Assembly (NCBI GenBank): GCA_037447655.1
Contig: JBBHKE010002665.1
Coordinates: 32,342-96,341 of the forward strand
DNA length: 64,000 nt
Origin: Zygnema cylindricum
Lineage: Eukaryota; Streptophyta; Zygnematophyceae; Zygnematales; Zygnemataceae
Direction of reading: 5' to 3'
Shown piece by piece: positions 40,496-52,599 of the stretch. How positions within the stretch are numbered: the stretch's first letter is position 1; every line of letters begins with the position of its first letter. The notes under the pieces are model-generated. The model was given only the letters and a program-made list of their open reading frames with translations. It was not told the origin of the DNA and made no database searches. The translations under genes and the position numbers were made by a program.

Positions 40496-41946
40496 TGGGA
40501 TATCAGCCTGATAACCGAGACCCAAATCCCTTTCACCGACCAAGGGGGGGGGAAAGGAAGGGGGAGAGGATAACTTTCGCCTTTCCTGCGCTCAAGCCTA
40601 TTCCCTTTCCAAGCATCTCCCATATTTCGCATGCATATCTATGGGAGGGGTGTGGGTAGCAGTAGGCATGATCATCATTCTGGGAAGCATTCACATTTGA
40701 GGGTTATTTGCAGGACTCCGATGCCAAAAACTTTGGGCTGTGGGCCTTTCCTTCGCGTTGATCAGGCACGCTCAACGGCTCTCAAGCTATGTGCTTTTTA
40801 GGCATACCTTTATATCACCAAGGATTTCCAAGCCCTTTTAACCCTGTACAGTCTTCAGAGTACAGAGGGGGGAGTCACCAAGCCAAACGAGATCCTTCTA
40901 TTTCCTAAATTGAGCGGAACGGACTTTATTTGGCAACTAACGGATACCATGCAACAAAGTTCTACCGGCTCAAAGATTAAAATTTCCTTACATTGGACCA
41001 GTTTCAAACAGCCCTCGTGGGGGGCACATTGTGGATTGCCACGTAGCTTTCCGGATTTGCATTTAGATTATACTGGTAGCCATTAGTAGGAAATTAGTTC
41101 AGTCTTAGCTGACTTTTGATCTATTAATTACGTTAGGTCAAAGTTTGGCAAGTTAGTGTCATTTTCAGGACTTTGTTTTATAATAGTGGACCAAATAATT
41201 ACTTCCGGCCGAGGATCTAGCCGCAGTCCAGAGCAAACCTTTTTGCCTTGAGTATATTACGTATTATTTTGTCTCATGTCAGGGCCATTACACCTGCTCG
41301 CCGCTCATTGGTTAATAGCGTAGCTTTGACTTTTGGACCCGCAATTTGACAAACTTTGATGTATAGGGCGCTTGGGGTAGAAGGAGATAGTTGTTGTTCG
41401 GTACTGTCTCCTGTGAAAACTCTCAAAAAATCAAAGAAACCTTCTTTTGGAGAATCTTTGTTTTGCATGACTTTATTGCCATCTTGATTTTGGATCTGTC
41501 TTTTGTGGGAATCACAGTCTGGGTGGGTAGTTAGCACTATTTGCTTTTAAGGTGATTTTTGAAATTTTTGCTGTTTGAAACCGAGAAGAGTCTAGCCGGT
41601 TCCAAGCTGCAAACACAGGAGGTTCAAGGAGTACCATACTTATTTACGATACTGTCGCGAGAGGGATTGCCTTTCTTTTGCCGTCATCGTTTATTGCAAG
41701 GTATGTTAAGCTTGCTTCGTTATTTTTCACATTCTCTTTCTTTTATTCTCTTTTCTGGGACAAGGTGATATTGTTAAATCTAGAAAGCCAATCCTATTAC
41801 CTAAATATCTACGTGGTAGTGCATTTGTGTCTTCATCTGGAGTTCTCTTTGCTTTGGAGTGACCCTCCTGGAGTAAACTAAATCCCCCTGGATCAAGACA
41901 GTGGGGATTGAGGGAACAAGTGCGATTGACTTCTTCAGAGGAAGCA
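40496..41946 (+). repeat. G2 3' LTR
   Basis: About 1.45 kb beginning TGGGATATCAGCCTGAT. Its second half matches 22397-23340. The 3' edge is set near GAAGCA (41941-41946) by comparison with the 5' LTR end; it could be a few bases off. Confidence 0.72.
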
Positions 41947-41953
41947 CTAAAAC

Positions 41954-42436
41954 TGGGATATCAGCCTGATTACCGAGACCTAAATACCTTTCCCCGGCTA
42001 AGGGGGGGGAAAGGAATGGGAGAGGATAACTTTCGCCTTTCCCCTTCGCTCAACCCTAATCCTTATCCAAGCATCTATTTTGAATGCATATCTATAGGAG
42101 GGATGTGGGCAGCAATGGGCGTGATCATCATTCTACGAAACGTTGGCATTTGGGGGTTATTTGCAAGACTCTGATGCTGACGACTTCGCGGTATGGGCCC
42201 TTCTTTCACGTTACTGAGGCACGCTCGACAATCCGCCTAGATGCCCTATCTCATCTATGCAATTAGAATCTATTTTTTGAAAGACAATTGCGTGCTAGGC
42301 ATGTTTTGGAGGCCTTCGGGAGGGTTGGTGAACAACTCATGTCGTAGTTCACTAACCAACAAATCCACAGTATCCTCTTTGTGGCAAAAAAATTGATTGA
42401 ACCGCTCGTCATTGTAACGTTGCAACTTCTCATCTG
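41954..42436 (+). repeat. Start of a further G-family LTR
   Basis: Repeats the LTR start TGGGATATCAGCCTGAT 7 bp past the end of the G2 3' LTR and follows it closely to about 42235; the last 200 bp are diverged or unrelated. It is cut by element D at 42437. Confidence 0.65.
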
Positions 42437-43383
42437 TGTTATTTTTGGAAAGCTTTAAAACTCAGCAAATTTAGAGAATGGCACAAAAAATAAAAATATA
42501 GGGACACGCGTCGTCAATTGAAACACAATGCAAGTTTTTGAATGGTACCAACAACGCAGCTGCGACGCAGATGGAACAAACGCAGCTGCGGTTATTTTTG
42601 ATATGGTCTGTACGGACAAACGGAGCCATCGACGCAACGCGACAAACACAACTATAGATATTTTGGTATAAGACAACGCAGCTGCTACGTAACAAGATAA
42701 ACGCAGTTGCGGCGGTTTTTGGTTTGGACAACGTAGCTTCTACAAAGCTGCAGATATTTGAATGTGGTCAGGAATCAGACTGCGCTGCTACGGTTGATAT
42801 GAATCAAGTCAACGGACGAGATTCATAAGAGAATAATTGCGTGACTCAATAGCCGGATGGATGTACCCAGACAATTGTCTCTAAGCCAAGCGACAAGTAT
42901 TTGAACAAATCACCTGTATTGGATTCTCAGTAATATTGATTCTACAGCGATAGATTAGTTTTAGTGTGATTAGGAAAAGTTTGACCTTAGTGGCAGTTTA
43001 CTTCTTTTGGACGTATCTTTTAGGAACACTTGTATCAGCAGTACAAAACTATGTAGTAGGAAAACTGAGTGAAGAGTATAAGACTTAGGACATAGAACAT
43101 TTTATGTATCCAGGCTTCTAGACTGTGTAATCTGCAAACTGTTTTTGGGAAACTTTTGAGTTGTATATCTTAGTGTATGTTGGATCATTTGAGCTAAAAC
43201 TTTGGGAGTTGTCAGTCTTTGTGATATTCTACACTGTAGTATTGTTTGAAGTTGTATCAGATTTGGTAAGCTGTAGAAAATAGCTATTTGATAGGATTAT
43301 TGATAAGCTTCTGTGAGTGAGATTATGTCTACTTCCCCTACTATTGCAAATGCTCCACGTGCTCTACTAGTCCTAGAACTTCA
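42437..43383 (+). repeat. D 5' LTR
   Basis: 947 bp, TGTTATTTTTGG ... GAACTTCA. Contains an array of CAGCTG-centred repeats and a TATAAGA box (about 43077) followed by CTTAGGAC as in C2. An ATG (43326) opens gag inside the LTR (MSTSPTIANAP). Confidence 0.85.
42546..42765. repeat. Short tandem repeats in D 5' LTR
   Basis: About four imperfect units of roughly 55-65 bp, each with an ACGCAGCTGC-like core and a TATTTTTGG(T/A)ATGG-like tail. The 3' LTR has the same array at about 47712-47935. GCAGCTGC is a self-complementary E-box-type site. Confidence 0.6.
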
Positions 43384-43401
43384 GGTTATGGACCTGTCAT
43401 C
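43384..43401 (+). other. D primer binding site (half initiator tRNA-Met, decayed)
   Basis: GGTTATGGACCTGTCATC abuts the LTR. Same position and first eight bases as the intact site of B. Confidence 0.6.
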
Positions 43402-43447
43402 AAAAAATCTTATTTTCTTAAGAGAAATATACACGTATTGAGCAGAT

Positions 43448-44167
43448 ATGGTGGAAACACACTTCGAAAATGTTAATCTTTTGGATATTTTGGATGGTTC
43501 ACTGGCGGAATCGGATCCGTCTTGGTTAAATAAAAATTCGCAAGCTCGATCAATTTTAAATTTCCGTATTTTAGATGAATTGACTATGTCACGGATAAAA
43601 ATGAAAAAGGCGATCAATATTTGGAAATCTCTCAATGATGATTTTGAAAAGGCTAATGTTGAAGAAGAACTATTTTTGGCTTGACGGATTTGGGATTACA
43701 AATACACGAGTGGCACAATGGCAGAATATTGTAACAAATTTTGAACACTAATAGATTCTAATGCTGATGAAGGTGGATCTATTCCTCAATTTCAGCAAGC
43801 TGCTTTGCTAATTAGAGGTCTTCCTAATATTATGAGAGCAGCGTCTAGCATGATGAAATAGAAAGATAAAGCTAGCTGGACACTACAGTTAGCTATCAAT
43901 TTGATTTTAGAAGAGGAGGCAGATTCTAAGATTCTTAATTGTGAAAAACAAGTAGAGGCATTTAGCACAAAATTTGACAAAAAAGTTCAGATTAATCAGC
44001 AAATAAATCAGTTTACTCAAAACCAGAATCGATTTAGACAGTATAATCAAAGAGAAAATAGACAATCTTTCAATGCTTTTTTTTATTGTAATGAAAAAGG
44101 TCATGGATATAAATTCTGTCCTAAGCTTAAAAAAGCTAATGAAATAGGTCTCTATAGGCCTGGATGA
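43448..44167 (+). pseudogene. D gag
   Basis: Pieces 43448-43684 and 43901-44167 with stops between. The second piece is Gln/Asn-rich and ends in a zinc knuckle FFYCNEKGHGYKFC, in which the first Cys has become Phe. Particle protein of the copia type. Confidence 0.65.
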
Positions 44168-45240
44168 CAGCAAATCAATTTCATCAGGGCTTCACGGGAT
44201 CTTCACAACGAGGAAATGCGCTTTTCTCGGCGTCTTCATCTCATCAGGATGAATCTCTTTCACTCTTTGACAAGGAGGACGGTGATCTATTTGCTATGGC
44301 GGTAGCGATAGAGGGTGCGAAAGAAAATGGATGGATAATGGGCACGGGAGCGTCGACCCACATGTGTTAGAATAAGGCAGTTTTCAAATATCTGAAATCA
44401 GCACAAGAGAAAAATATATACTATGCATGTGGAATGAGTGTGCAAACGCGGGCTGTAGGTGATGTCTCCTTGCTAGTTGATGTAGAGGGCAAGGCAGTTG
44501 AGAGAACTTTTCATAATGTTCTCTATAATTCAGATTTTAAGAAAATTTGTTTTCAACTTCTTTTGTAGAAAGTAAAGGGTTTGAGGTCAATCTGAAACAT
44601 GGCATGCATGTCGTTAGCAAAAATGGAAAAATTGCAATTATAGGAACAAGAGATGCCAACAAAATGTATCGAATGGATATGCTCGATTATAAAGAAAATG
44701 ATGTTTTGTAATCCGGTGCATTATCCTCAGATGAGTTGTGGTATAAAATATTAGGCCATGTGAATTATGATAGTAACGCTAATAAAATAGAAGGAGTCAC
44801 TTTGTCAAACCTGTCACCTAAAACGTGTGATGGATGTGCACTAGGAAAAATACACAAATTATCGTTTACTTAGGAGTCTGCACATAAATCTACTAAACTG
44901 TTCCAACTTATTCTTTTTGATGATTTCGGCCTTGCAAAGGTATCATCTGCCGAGGGGATGAAATATATGGTTACGTTTACAGATGATTTTTCGAGGTTTA
45001 CTAAAGTCTTCTTTATGAAGGAAAAAAGTGAAGTCTTCACTCATTTTCAACATTACAATGTGTGGGTGGAGAAACCTCACGGTCATCGAGTTCTGGAGCT
45101 CAGATCGGGGAATAGCGGAATATATACGTCCAAAGAGTTTGAAAACTTCTTACTCAAGGAAGGTACTAGTCACAAACTAACTCTTCCATACTCTTCAGAG
45201 CAGAATGGTGTCTCATAAAGACTAAATACAACCGTCTAGA
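44164..45240 (+). pseudogene. D protease and integrase
   Basis: Protease site WIMGTGASTHMC (44332-44367) has Gly for the catalytic Asp. GAG-pre-integrase LWYKILGHVNYD near 44740. Integrase core MVTFTDDFSRFTKVFFMKE (44967 onward), with LRSGNSGIYTS in place of SDNGGEY and SEQNGVS-stop in place of the Glu motif. Dead in all three catalytic sites. Confidence 0.78.
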
Positions 45241-45650
45241 CTCATGAGGAGTGGTTTCTATCGATAATGCTTCAGGCCAGAATTTCGGATATACGTCCTT
45301 ATCTGCAAGCATGGACCTATAGCTTTCCATGATGGGTAGAAAATTGGATGTCAATCATTTCAAAGTCTTTGGAAGTATATGCTTTATTTTGGATACGTCA
45401 AATGATAGATGAAAAATAGAACCTAAGGGAATGTCGGGCATTTTGTTAGGATACGATGATCACTCTAAAGGTATAGAGTATTTTTTTTTGAGAGACAAAA
45501 AATCATTGTAGCAAAAAAATCGTTATCAAAGATGAACAAGACTTGATAGACTTATTTAAAATGACAGAGCAGCAAAAGAAGCAAAAAGTAGAGGACTATG
45601 TCATTTTAGATAGCATCCATAAAATTATCTAACAGATGCAAAATTCATAA

Positions 45651-46700
45651 GTGGTAACACCGGAATCAGAACATAATCAGGTTCCACAACAAGCTCGTTT
45701 TGAAGCGGACCAAGAGCAGACACTACCTACGGATTGCAACCAGTGTATCAAGCGCAATGCACGGGATCCAACAATTTCAGCCTCAAAATTTCTAGCGGGA
45801 AAAAGATCTAGTAGCTGCCTCCAAACAAGTTCTCACTTCGCCTACTCGGAAGCCTCAGGTGAGCCTTTGACCATCCGAGAAGCCTTCTCATCACTAGAGC
45901 GGAATCACTGGATTGAGACGGCAAACGATGAAATGAAGTCGATCATGGAGGCTCAAACATGGGAGTTTGTAGACATTCCTACGGATTGAAAAGCGATCGG
46001 CACCAAATGGGTATTCAAGGTGAAGATAAATCCAGATAATACCATTGAACGATACAAGGCTAGACTTGTGGCAAAGAGATAAAATAAAAAGGAAGGAATT
46101 GACGTTAAAGAAATATTTTCTCCTGTTGTAAGATTTTTCGACAATTAGGATTTTGCTATCTCTAGCTGCTATAAAAAAATTGGAGATACTTCAGATGGAT
46201 GTAAAGACGGCCTTTTTGCATGGAGAACTAGAGGATACCATTTACATGCAGCAGCCTCAAATGTATGTAGAACCAGGAAAAGAGCACTTAGTATGCAAGT
46301 TGCTAAAATCTTTGTACGGCCTAAAACAGGACGGAGGCAATAGAATCTAAAACTTGATGAATTCTTAACAAGCCTAGGATTTAAAAAGATAAGTTCTGAT
46401 CACTCTATCTATGATTTAAAGGGTGAGGATGGAATAGTGTATATAGCGGTATACGTAGATGATTTACTATTAGTTTGCAAATCAATGGCTGAAATTAACC
46501 AAATTAAAAATGCTTTAAAATCACAGTTCGAGATGAAAGACCTTGGTGAGACAAAATATATTTTGGGTATTCAGGTAGAGAGGGACAGGAAAAACAGATT
46601 TATTAAATTGACTCAAAAGAAGGCTATTGGAAATATGTTAGATGAATATGGAATGCGGGGAGCAAAACGATGTGTAACACCAATGGAGTTTTAGCATAAG
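45651..46700 (+). pseudogene. D linker and reverse transcriptase
   Basis: NHWIETANDEMKSIMEAQTW leads into RT ([50 protein letters not shown]) with YVDD in IAVYVDDLLLV near 46440-46470. Stops and shifts at 45990, 46080 and 46350. Confidence 0.82.
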
Positions 46701-46839
46701 TTAATGGGGGAAGAAACAGAACAGGGTGTTATTGTCGGTGCAATTTTTGAGTTAGGGGAGGATGATCTTATGCCACTGATACCTTACAGACCGATAGTGG
46801 GAAGTTTAATATTAATTTCATAAACTGTACCCGTCCGGA

Positions 46840-47440
46840 TATTGCTGCAGCAGTTGGGGTACTGAGCAGAAGCCTAGAGATTCCGAGGAAATCTGACCGT
46901 GATGCAGCAAGAAGAGTTTTAAGATACCTCGCAAGAACCAAAGACCTCAAACTCACACTAGGCGGAGGAGAAGTGAAGCTGCAAACATGGAGTGATGCAA
47001 GCTATGGCGACATGCCAAGTCAAAAATCCACCACGGGATTCGTTTTGCAAATTGGGAACGGGACTTGCTGTTGGATCAGTAAACTTCAAAAGGTCACGGC
47101 ACAATCAACGATGGAGTCAGAATATATGGCAGCGAGCTCGACACTCAAAGAACTCCTATGGGTGAAATCCATGTTACAAGAATTGGGATACATGCAGGTT
47201 GGTCCACTGGTGATCGGGTGTGATAACCAGGCTGCCATTGCCATTGCCTCTAACCCAAGTCACCACTTCAAAAGCAAGCACATGGATGTAAAGTTGCACT
47301 TTGTAAGGGAAAAAGTGTTCTCTACAGTGATTAAATTATGATATTTGCCAGATGCAAAAATGGTTGCTGATATGTTGACTAAAGCTATTCCTGCTCCTAA
47401 GTTGAAGTACTGTAGGGACGCAGTGGGATTAAGTGAATAG
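46840..47440 (+). pseudogene. D RNase H
   Basis: Open piece 46973-47341: WSDASYGDMPSQKSTTGFVL, CCWISKLQKVTAQSTM, GCDNQAAIAIASNPSHHF. It ends in the usual MVADMLTKAIPAPKL block after a stop at 47339. Confidence 0.85.
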
Positions 47441-47602
47441 TTGAGTTGCTGCACTGCTATACTGTCATATTGCGCTAATCCAATAACGGGAATGTAGTGG
47501 GACTAGGTGACCTGCTAAAATTGCTACGTTGTTATGCTGCGATGCTACGCTAGTTCGACATCGAAGCTGCGTTGGCATACTGAGTGTAAAGCTTTAGGGG
47601 AG

Positions 47603-48560
47603 TGTTGTTTTTGGAAAGCTTTAAGTCTCAGCAGTTTTATAGGACGGCGGAAAAATAGATCTATAGGGACACGCGTCGTCACTTGAAGCATTGTGCAGGT
47701 TTTTGAATGGTACCGACAACGCAGCTGCAACGCAGATAGAACAAGCGCAACTGCGGTTATTTTTGACATGGTCTGTAAAGACGAACGTACCCTGCGACGC
47801 AACGGGAAAAACGCAACTACGGATATTTTGGTATAAGACAACGCAGCTGCTACGCAACAAGACAAACGCAACTGCAGCAATTTTTGGTATGGGAAACCGC
47901 AGCTGCTACGAAGTTGCAGATATTTTAAAGTGATTAGGAATCAGACTGCGCTGCTACGGTTGATATGAATCAAGACAACGGACGAGATTCACAAGAGAAT
48001 AATTAAGTGACTCAACAGCCGGATGGACATACCTAGACAATTGTCACTAATCCAGGCGACAAGTAATTGAACAAATCACCTGTATAGGATTCTCAGTAAT
48101 ATTGATTGTACAATGATAGATTAGTTTTAGTGTTATTAGGAGCAATTAGACCTTAGTGGCAGTTTAGTTCTTTTGGACGTATCTTTTAGGAACACTTGTA
48201 TCGGCGGTATAACACTATGTAGTAGGACAACTGAGTAAAGAGTAAAAGACTTAGGACGTAGAACATTTTATGTATCCAGGCTTCTAGACTGTGTAATCTG
48301 CAAACTATTTTTGGGAAACTTCTGAGTTGCATATCTTAGTGTATGTTGGATCAATTCAGCTAAAGCTTTGGGAGTTGTCAGTCTTTGTGATATTCTATAT
48401 TGTAGTATTGTTTGAAGTAGTTTGGTTCATTGTATCAGATTTGGTAAGTTGTAGAAAACAGCTATTTGATAGGATTGTTGATAAGCTTTTATGAGTGAGA
48501 TTATGTCTACTTCCACTACTAATGCTGATGCTCCACCTCTTCAGTGGTCGTAGAACAACA
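47603..48560 (+). repeat. D 3' LTR
   Basis: 958 bp, TGTTGTTTTTGG ... GAACAACA, preceded by the polypurine tract TTTAGGGGAG. Confidence 0.85.
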
Positions 48561-48985
48561 ACCTGCCCAATGTGTCGACCTGGGTTTGATGTAATATAAA
48601 CTAATTGAATGAGGTTGGAAACTTGTTGGTTGATGAAGTGACCTTGTTTTAATGTGAACCACCAATTTTGATATAGCCGTTTCGGTTATATGTGGTATTC
48701 GTCGGTCTTCAAATATGGATGCCAAAAACGTTTTTATGACAATTTGGATGGTCGTCATCAAGACAATTGTCATTTTTTGAATTATCATCACCAACAATCG
48801 CTTCTTCTGTTCTTGATATGGCGTGAAATATATTGGCCACTTTTAATGTTAAAATCCATGCATTGTTTTTAATATTGAGTAGGCCAATTTAAATGTTATA
48901 TTCCAATTCCACCTTTCTAATTAGTACATGATAATTTCACCTGCATTTTATATAGATGCTGAGGTGATTTTCATGTATTAATCTT
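48561..48985. other. Unassigned spacer
   Basis: AT-rich, no supported gene or repeat edge apart from the target duplications of D and E2. I see nothing further in it. Confidence 0.5.
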
Positions 48986-50026
48986 TGCAATTCTATGTCC
49001 TCCATTGGACTACAGAATACAGGAAGCCTCTAGATAGTGGTTAACTAACCCACTTTAAGCCACGACTACTTCTGCCCAAGAAGGCAAACTGACAATTTGA
49101 CTGCACCCCTGTACAGCCTGGACTCCCTTGAGTCCGTAGCAAAAAGAATCACTGAAAACGGCCAACCAGCCGATAAGTTATAGGGTGGCAAAGATGCCAA
49201 TTTATACAAACTCTCAGAGAGAGGACTATCTACCTAAATTTTCCTAAGTCCTAGTTTTTCCTACTTCCCTCTCACAGCTCCTATCTACTGCCTGTACGAA
49301 CCAATCACAAAACTGTATAGTACAAGAAAGTACTACTGCCGATGTACTTTCTGTACGGCCTCTGTACGACACGGCCATTAAGTGGACGCGTGTCCACTTT
49401 CCACTCGTCCGTACGTTCCTCGGAATTCCCGCGACCGAATGATGTCTTCCCACGTGGCGCCAGGTCATGCCACGTCACTAAATGCCAAAATGACCATTCC
49501 GGGATTTCGGCGATGATGTGCGCCGTTAGATTTGACGTGAAATTCAATCTCGGCCGTAATAAATACTTGCGCGATATTTGTTTCGCTTTCGAAACAAAAT
49601 GCGCGATATCCATTTCAAACAAGTACAGTACTTCGTATTTCGTAGAACTGTATCTATGTGTGGCGTTAAGGGTTTCAGTTAAATGAATCTAGTACATTAC
49701 AATAGTTTAAATAGTAATGAAACCCTATATCTCCTAACGGACTTCTACGACAGACTGGTTAGAGCTAACGGCTACGCCGCGCTCTGCCGGTCGGGGGTTC
49801 GAGTCCTGCCGGACTCAACCTTTTGTTGAGAGTGGCTTAAGCCACTCTTTAGTCCTTCTTATGGAGTTGAGGCAGCCATGGCTCCATTGCTCTCTCTCTC
49901 TCTCCTTCAGTGACTACAACAAGTATGGGGGCGAGAGAGAGAGAAGAGGTAGAGGCAGGCTGCCTACATTTTCTTTTCTAATAAATTTAGACATAGAAAA
50001 TATATTAAAAACTACTTATTTCAACA
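48986..50026 (-). repeat. Solo LTR E2 (copia family E), TSD ATCTT
   Basis: 1041 bp, TGCAATTCTA ... TTTCAACA, exact target duplication ATCTT (48981-48985 and 50027-50031). It includes the GTAC cluster at 49296-49372 (six in about 75 bp) and the cleanest B box of the window. Confidence 0.9.
49737..49824 (+). other. tRNA-like Pol III cassette in E2 (best B box)
   Basis: TGGTTAGAGCT at 49756-49766 (A box with the last G missing), GGTTCGAGTCC at 49796-49806 (perfect B-box consensus GGTTCGANTCC) and TTTT at 49821-49824. Box spacing 40 bp. Antisense to the LTR. Confidence 0.62.
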
Positions 50027-50031
50027 ATCTT

Positions 50032-51400
50032 GTCGTTTTCGTAAATACCACAAATTTCACTTTCGTATACAAATGCACCCAAAATGAATCCAACAACTTG
50101 TCGATTTCAATATAATTTTTTTTTAACAACAGTTATAGTCAATTTGATTTAAATGCTAAACCCAAATCGCAGACTATAATGTTTAACTTCCCTTTTATTT
50201 TTATTGTTTTCATTACTCAACAACATTTGCCAATGTCACATGTAAGTTTGAACGTACATAGTTGTAAGAAGTTTGCAAATAAATGTTTGTCCGCCTCCTG
50301 TGTAAAATAGTAAATGTTGTTGATTATTTTTGTACTTTTTGGATCTTGCAAATAATTGTTTATTTGACAAAGTGGAGAAAAGGGAATGGTCAGTTTTCCA
50401 AATAAGAGGCTCTCGGGGTAATATTTTTCCAAGGGTGTAACGAAGGAGAGAGATAACGAGCATAAGAGGATTTTAATATGGTCTTGTTTTTTTTTTTTTT
50501 TGAGAAGAACTGAGTTTATTCTTTTTTTTTTGGCAGAAATGATATTTCTTTACACTTTGTTGATAAGTTTTGTACCCGTGTGTGCAAAAATGGAGAAAAT
50601 GGATGATGGAAAGTACAAATAGACGACATGGTACAGAAGAGAAGGGCGGTCTGTGCAAGAGCTGAGCAGCTATGGCATTGTGGTGAAAGCCTCCACGTTG
50701 ACAATGAGGCGTAAAGGAATTACGACGTCACAAAAATGTACAACGTGCGGGTGGACGTAAAATATTGAAGTTGTGTGGAAGTTTGGCAACATTTTATTTA
50801 CCGCTTTATGTGTCACGTGTTTTACACACGTTTAAGTAAGTCACTTTTTAAAGTAACACGTTTTTTGTGTTTACATTAGAATGCTTTGAAAGTAGTACGG
50901 AGAATCTTCGTTAAAAATAAATTAACAAGATTAAAGTTTTGGTTACATGGGAAAGTGCCCTAAAGGTGTGTCCCTATTCATAAAATTAAAGGCGTACAAA
51001 GAGAATGAAATATAAAAAAATACAATTTGTGTAAGCTTCACACTTAGAATGTACATGTTGTAGTCATGTGTTTCTAGTCCCACGGCCACGCCATGCCACT
51101 TCATTTTTAAAATTTGCCCTTAAAACATTATTGGAAATGTGTTTAACATTAAAGTATCACGTCTCCACAAATAGTAAAACAGCTTCGCATGTTTCAGAAG
51201 ATGTCAAATGTTTTTGACGAGAAGAAAAAATCGTTTTTTTTCTGTTTTTGTCCATTTGTATCTACTAGGTTTTTTTTTTTTGCAGGGGTCTCAATAATTC
51301 AATGTCATTTCACAACAATCGAACAGTGGAAACAAAGGCAATGCATCTTTTTTAACCATTAATACAAGGTTGGAAGGTTATACGTCTACTGATGAAATTT
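50032..51400. other. AT-rich region without recognised gene
   Basis: Contains T-runs at about 50487-50501 and 50521-50531. The stretch 50885-50950 loosely resembles 60705-60765 (both with a GAGAAT..TCG(C/T)TAAAA core), perhaps a dispersed repeat. No frame has support. Confidence 0.4.
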
Positions 51401-52470
51401 CTGTATTTTCTAGGTCTGTATTGGAAAAATAAGTAGAGTAAGTCAGCAAAGGCAACCTGCTTCTCCCACAACTCTCTCCGGTCCCCATACTTGTTGCATT
51501 CACTGAAGACCAGAGAGAGAGCTAGATCCATGGTTGTCTAAAGAGGATAGGCTAATTCGTAGTTTGTACCAAAAAAGGACTGTCAATATTAGGATTTGAT
51601 CCTGATACATACCATCCTCAATAGCCGTTAGCTCTAGCCTATAGCTTAGAGTCAACGATGAAATACGTAGGGTACAATTGGTTTTTATAAGTCCACAAGT
51701 AGAAAATTCTAACAATCTAACAAATAACTAAAAGCTTCAAGTTGCTCTAGACCAGATTTGAACCAGGGTATATGGAAGCATTTGTAGTGGTATGCTTTAT
51801 CCAATAAGGCATTAACGAAACGATACACGTAACGGGTTTCAAAGGTATATAAACCTTGACGCAGCGGCTAATTAACACAAGACAAACGAAAGGGAACAAT
51901 TCATGCATGTACGCGAAAATGAAACGTGTAAAATATGTTTTGATCTGACGGTCAACATTGTAGCCCCCACGCGAATTGAGCTTTTGGCGGCAATCGGAGA
52001 TAGTGTCACGCGGTGCCATGTGGCGCCACGTTATTTGATACCAAAGAAGATGGGAGGAGGAACAATGGCTCCCGATTTGAACAGGTTTCACCTTGTAAAC
52101 CATGTCGTACAATATCCATATAATAAGTACATCGCCCATTGTACCTTCTTGTATTATAGAGTGTTCCTATTGGACTAGGGTTTAGTAGTAGGTAGTCATG
52201 AGTAGGTAGACCAAGACTTAGTGATATTTAGGTACCTCTCTCTAAGAGAGCTTGTAAATATAAAGGTCATCTTTGACCAGCCATAACTTAATGCTCAGGT
52301 GAGCAAATTCAGTGATTCTTTTGGTTGCGGACTTAAGGGAGTCCAAGCTACATAGGGGTGTAGTTGGAAAGGGTCTTTACGTGCCATGGTGGCAAATATT
52401 AAGTGGGAAAGTCAAAGTGGGGAATATTGTTCAAAACATATATTCAAGCATTGCATTCTTTGGTGGAACT
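51400..52470 (+). repeat. Reversed, chimeric LTR fragments (E/B-like then A-like)
   Basis: Read on the minus strand, 51400-51740 resembles family B/E LTRs (TTCAGTGA, tRNA-like core AGGATCAAATCCT at 51591-51603) and 51740-52470 resembles family A (B box GGTTCAAATCT at 51754-51764, CTCTAAGAGAGCTTG at about 52238). These are the only plus-oriented LTRs of this group, so their tRNA-like boxes lie on the minus strand. Edges and target duplications not found. Confidence 0.6.
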
Positions 52471-52599
52471 GAGCACACAGAAGGTCTTCTCTTCACAGGG
52501 GTGAAGGTGTATTGGTGTTGTGAATGTCAAGGGATAATTCATTTAGGTTTATATCAACTTGGAGTGGCACTATCTAGATTAACTTCTTTTAGATGTGCG

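Larger units (their letters stand above)
22397..41946 (+). mobile_element. G2: Ty3/gypsy element with DNMT and PHD finger
   Basis: Plus-strand element of about 12.3 kb once copia A1 (29717-35922) and solo LTR E1 (36592-37660) are subtracted. Order: truncated 5' LTR, leader, gag with zinc knuckles, protease, cytosine methyltransferase, RT, RNase H, integrase, PHD finger, polypurine tract, 3' LTR. RT before integrase marks Ty3/gypsy. All reading frames carry stops or shifts, and the integrase catalytic Glu is Lys, so the copy is inactive. The methyltransferase and PHD finger are additions to the usual gypsy set. Confidence 0.85.
42437..48560 (+). mobile_element. D: complete but degenerate Ty1/copia element
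   Basis: LTRs 42437-43383 and 47603-48560, copia gene order on the plus strand. Flanks ATCTG (42432-42436) and ACCTG (48561-48565) are a target duplication with one change. Coding frames are full of stops. Catalytic residues are lost in protease (Asp to Gly) and integrase (Asp to Gly, Glu to stop). Confidence 0.87.

Noticed and set aside
44341-44349. A novel protease motif Gly-Thr-Gly in element D
   Set aside because: D is decayed in all its domains; Asp to Gly is a one-base change in a dead copy, unlike the shared DTE of family G.
49737-49824. A true nuclear tRNA gene
   Set aside because: It has good A and B boxes but no consistent acceptor stem or anticodon arm, and lies inside a bounded solo LTR with relatives in other LTRs.
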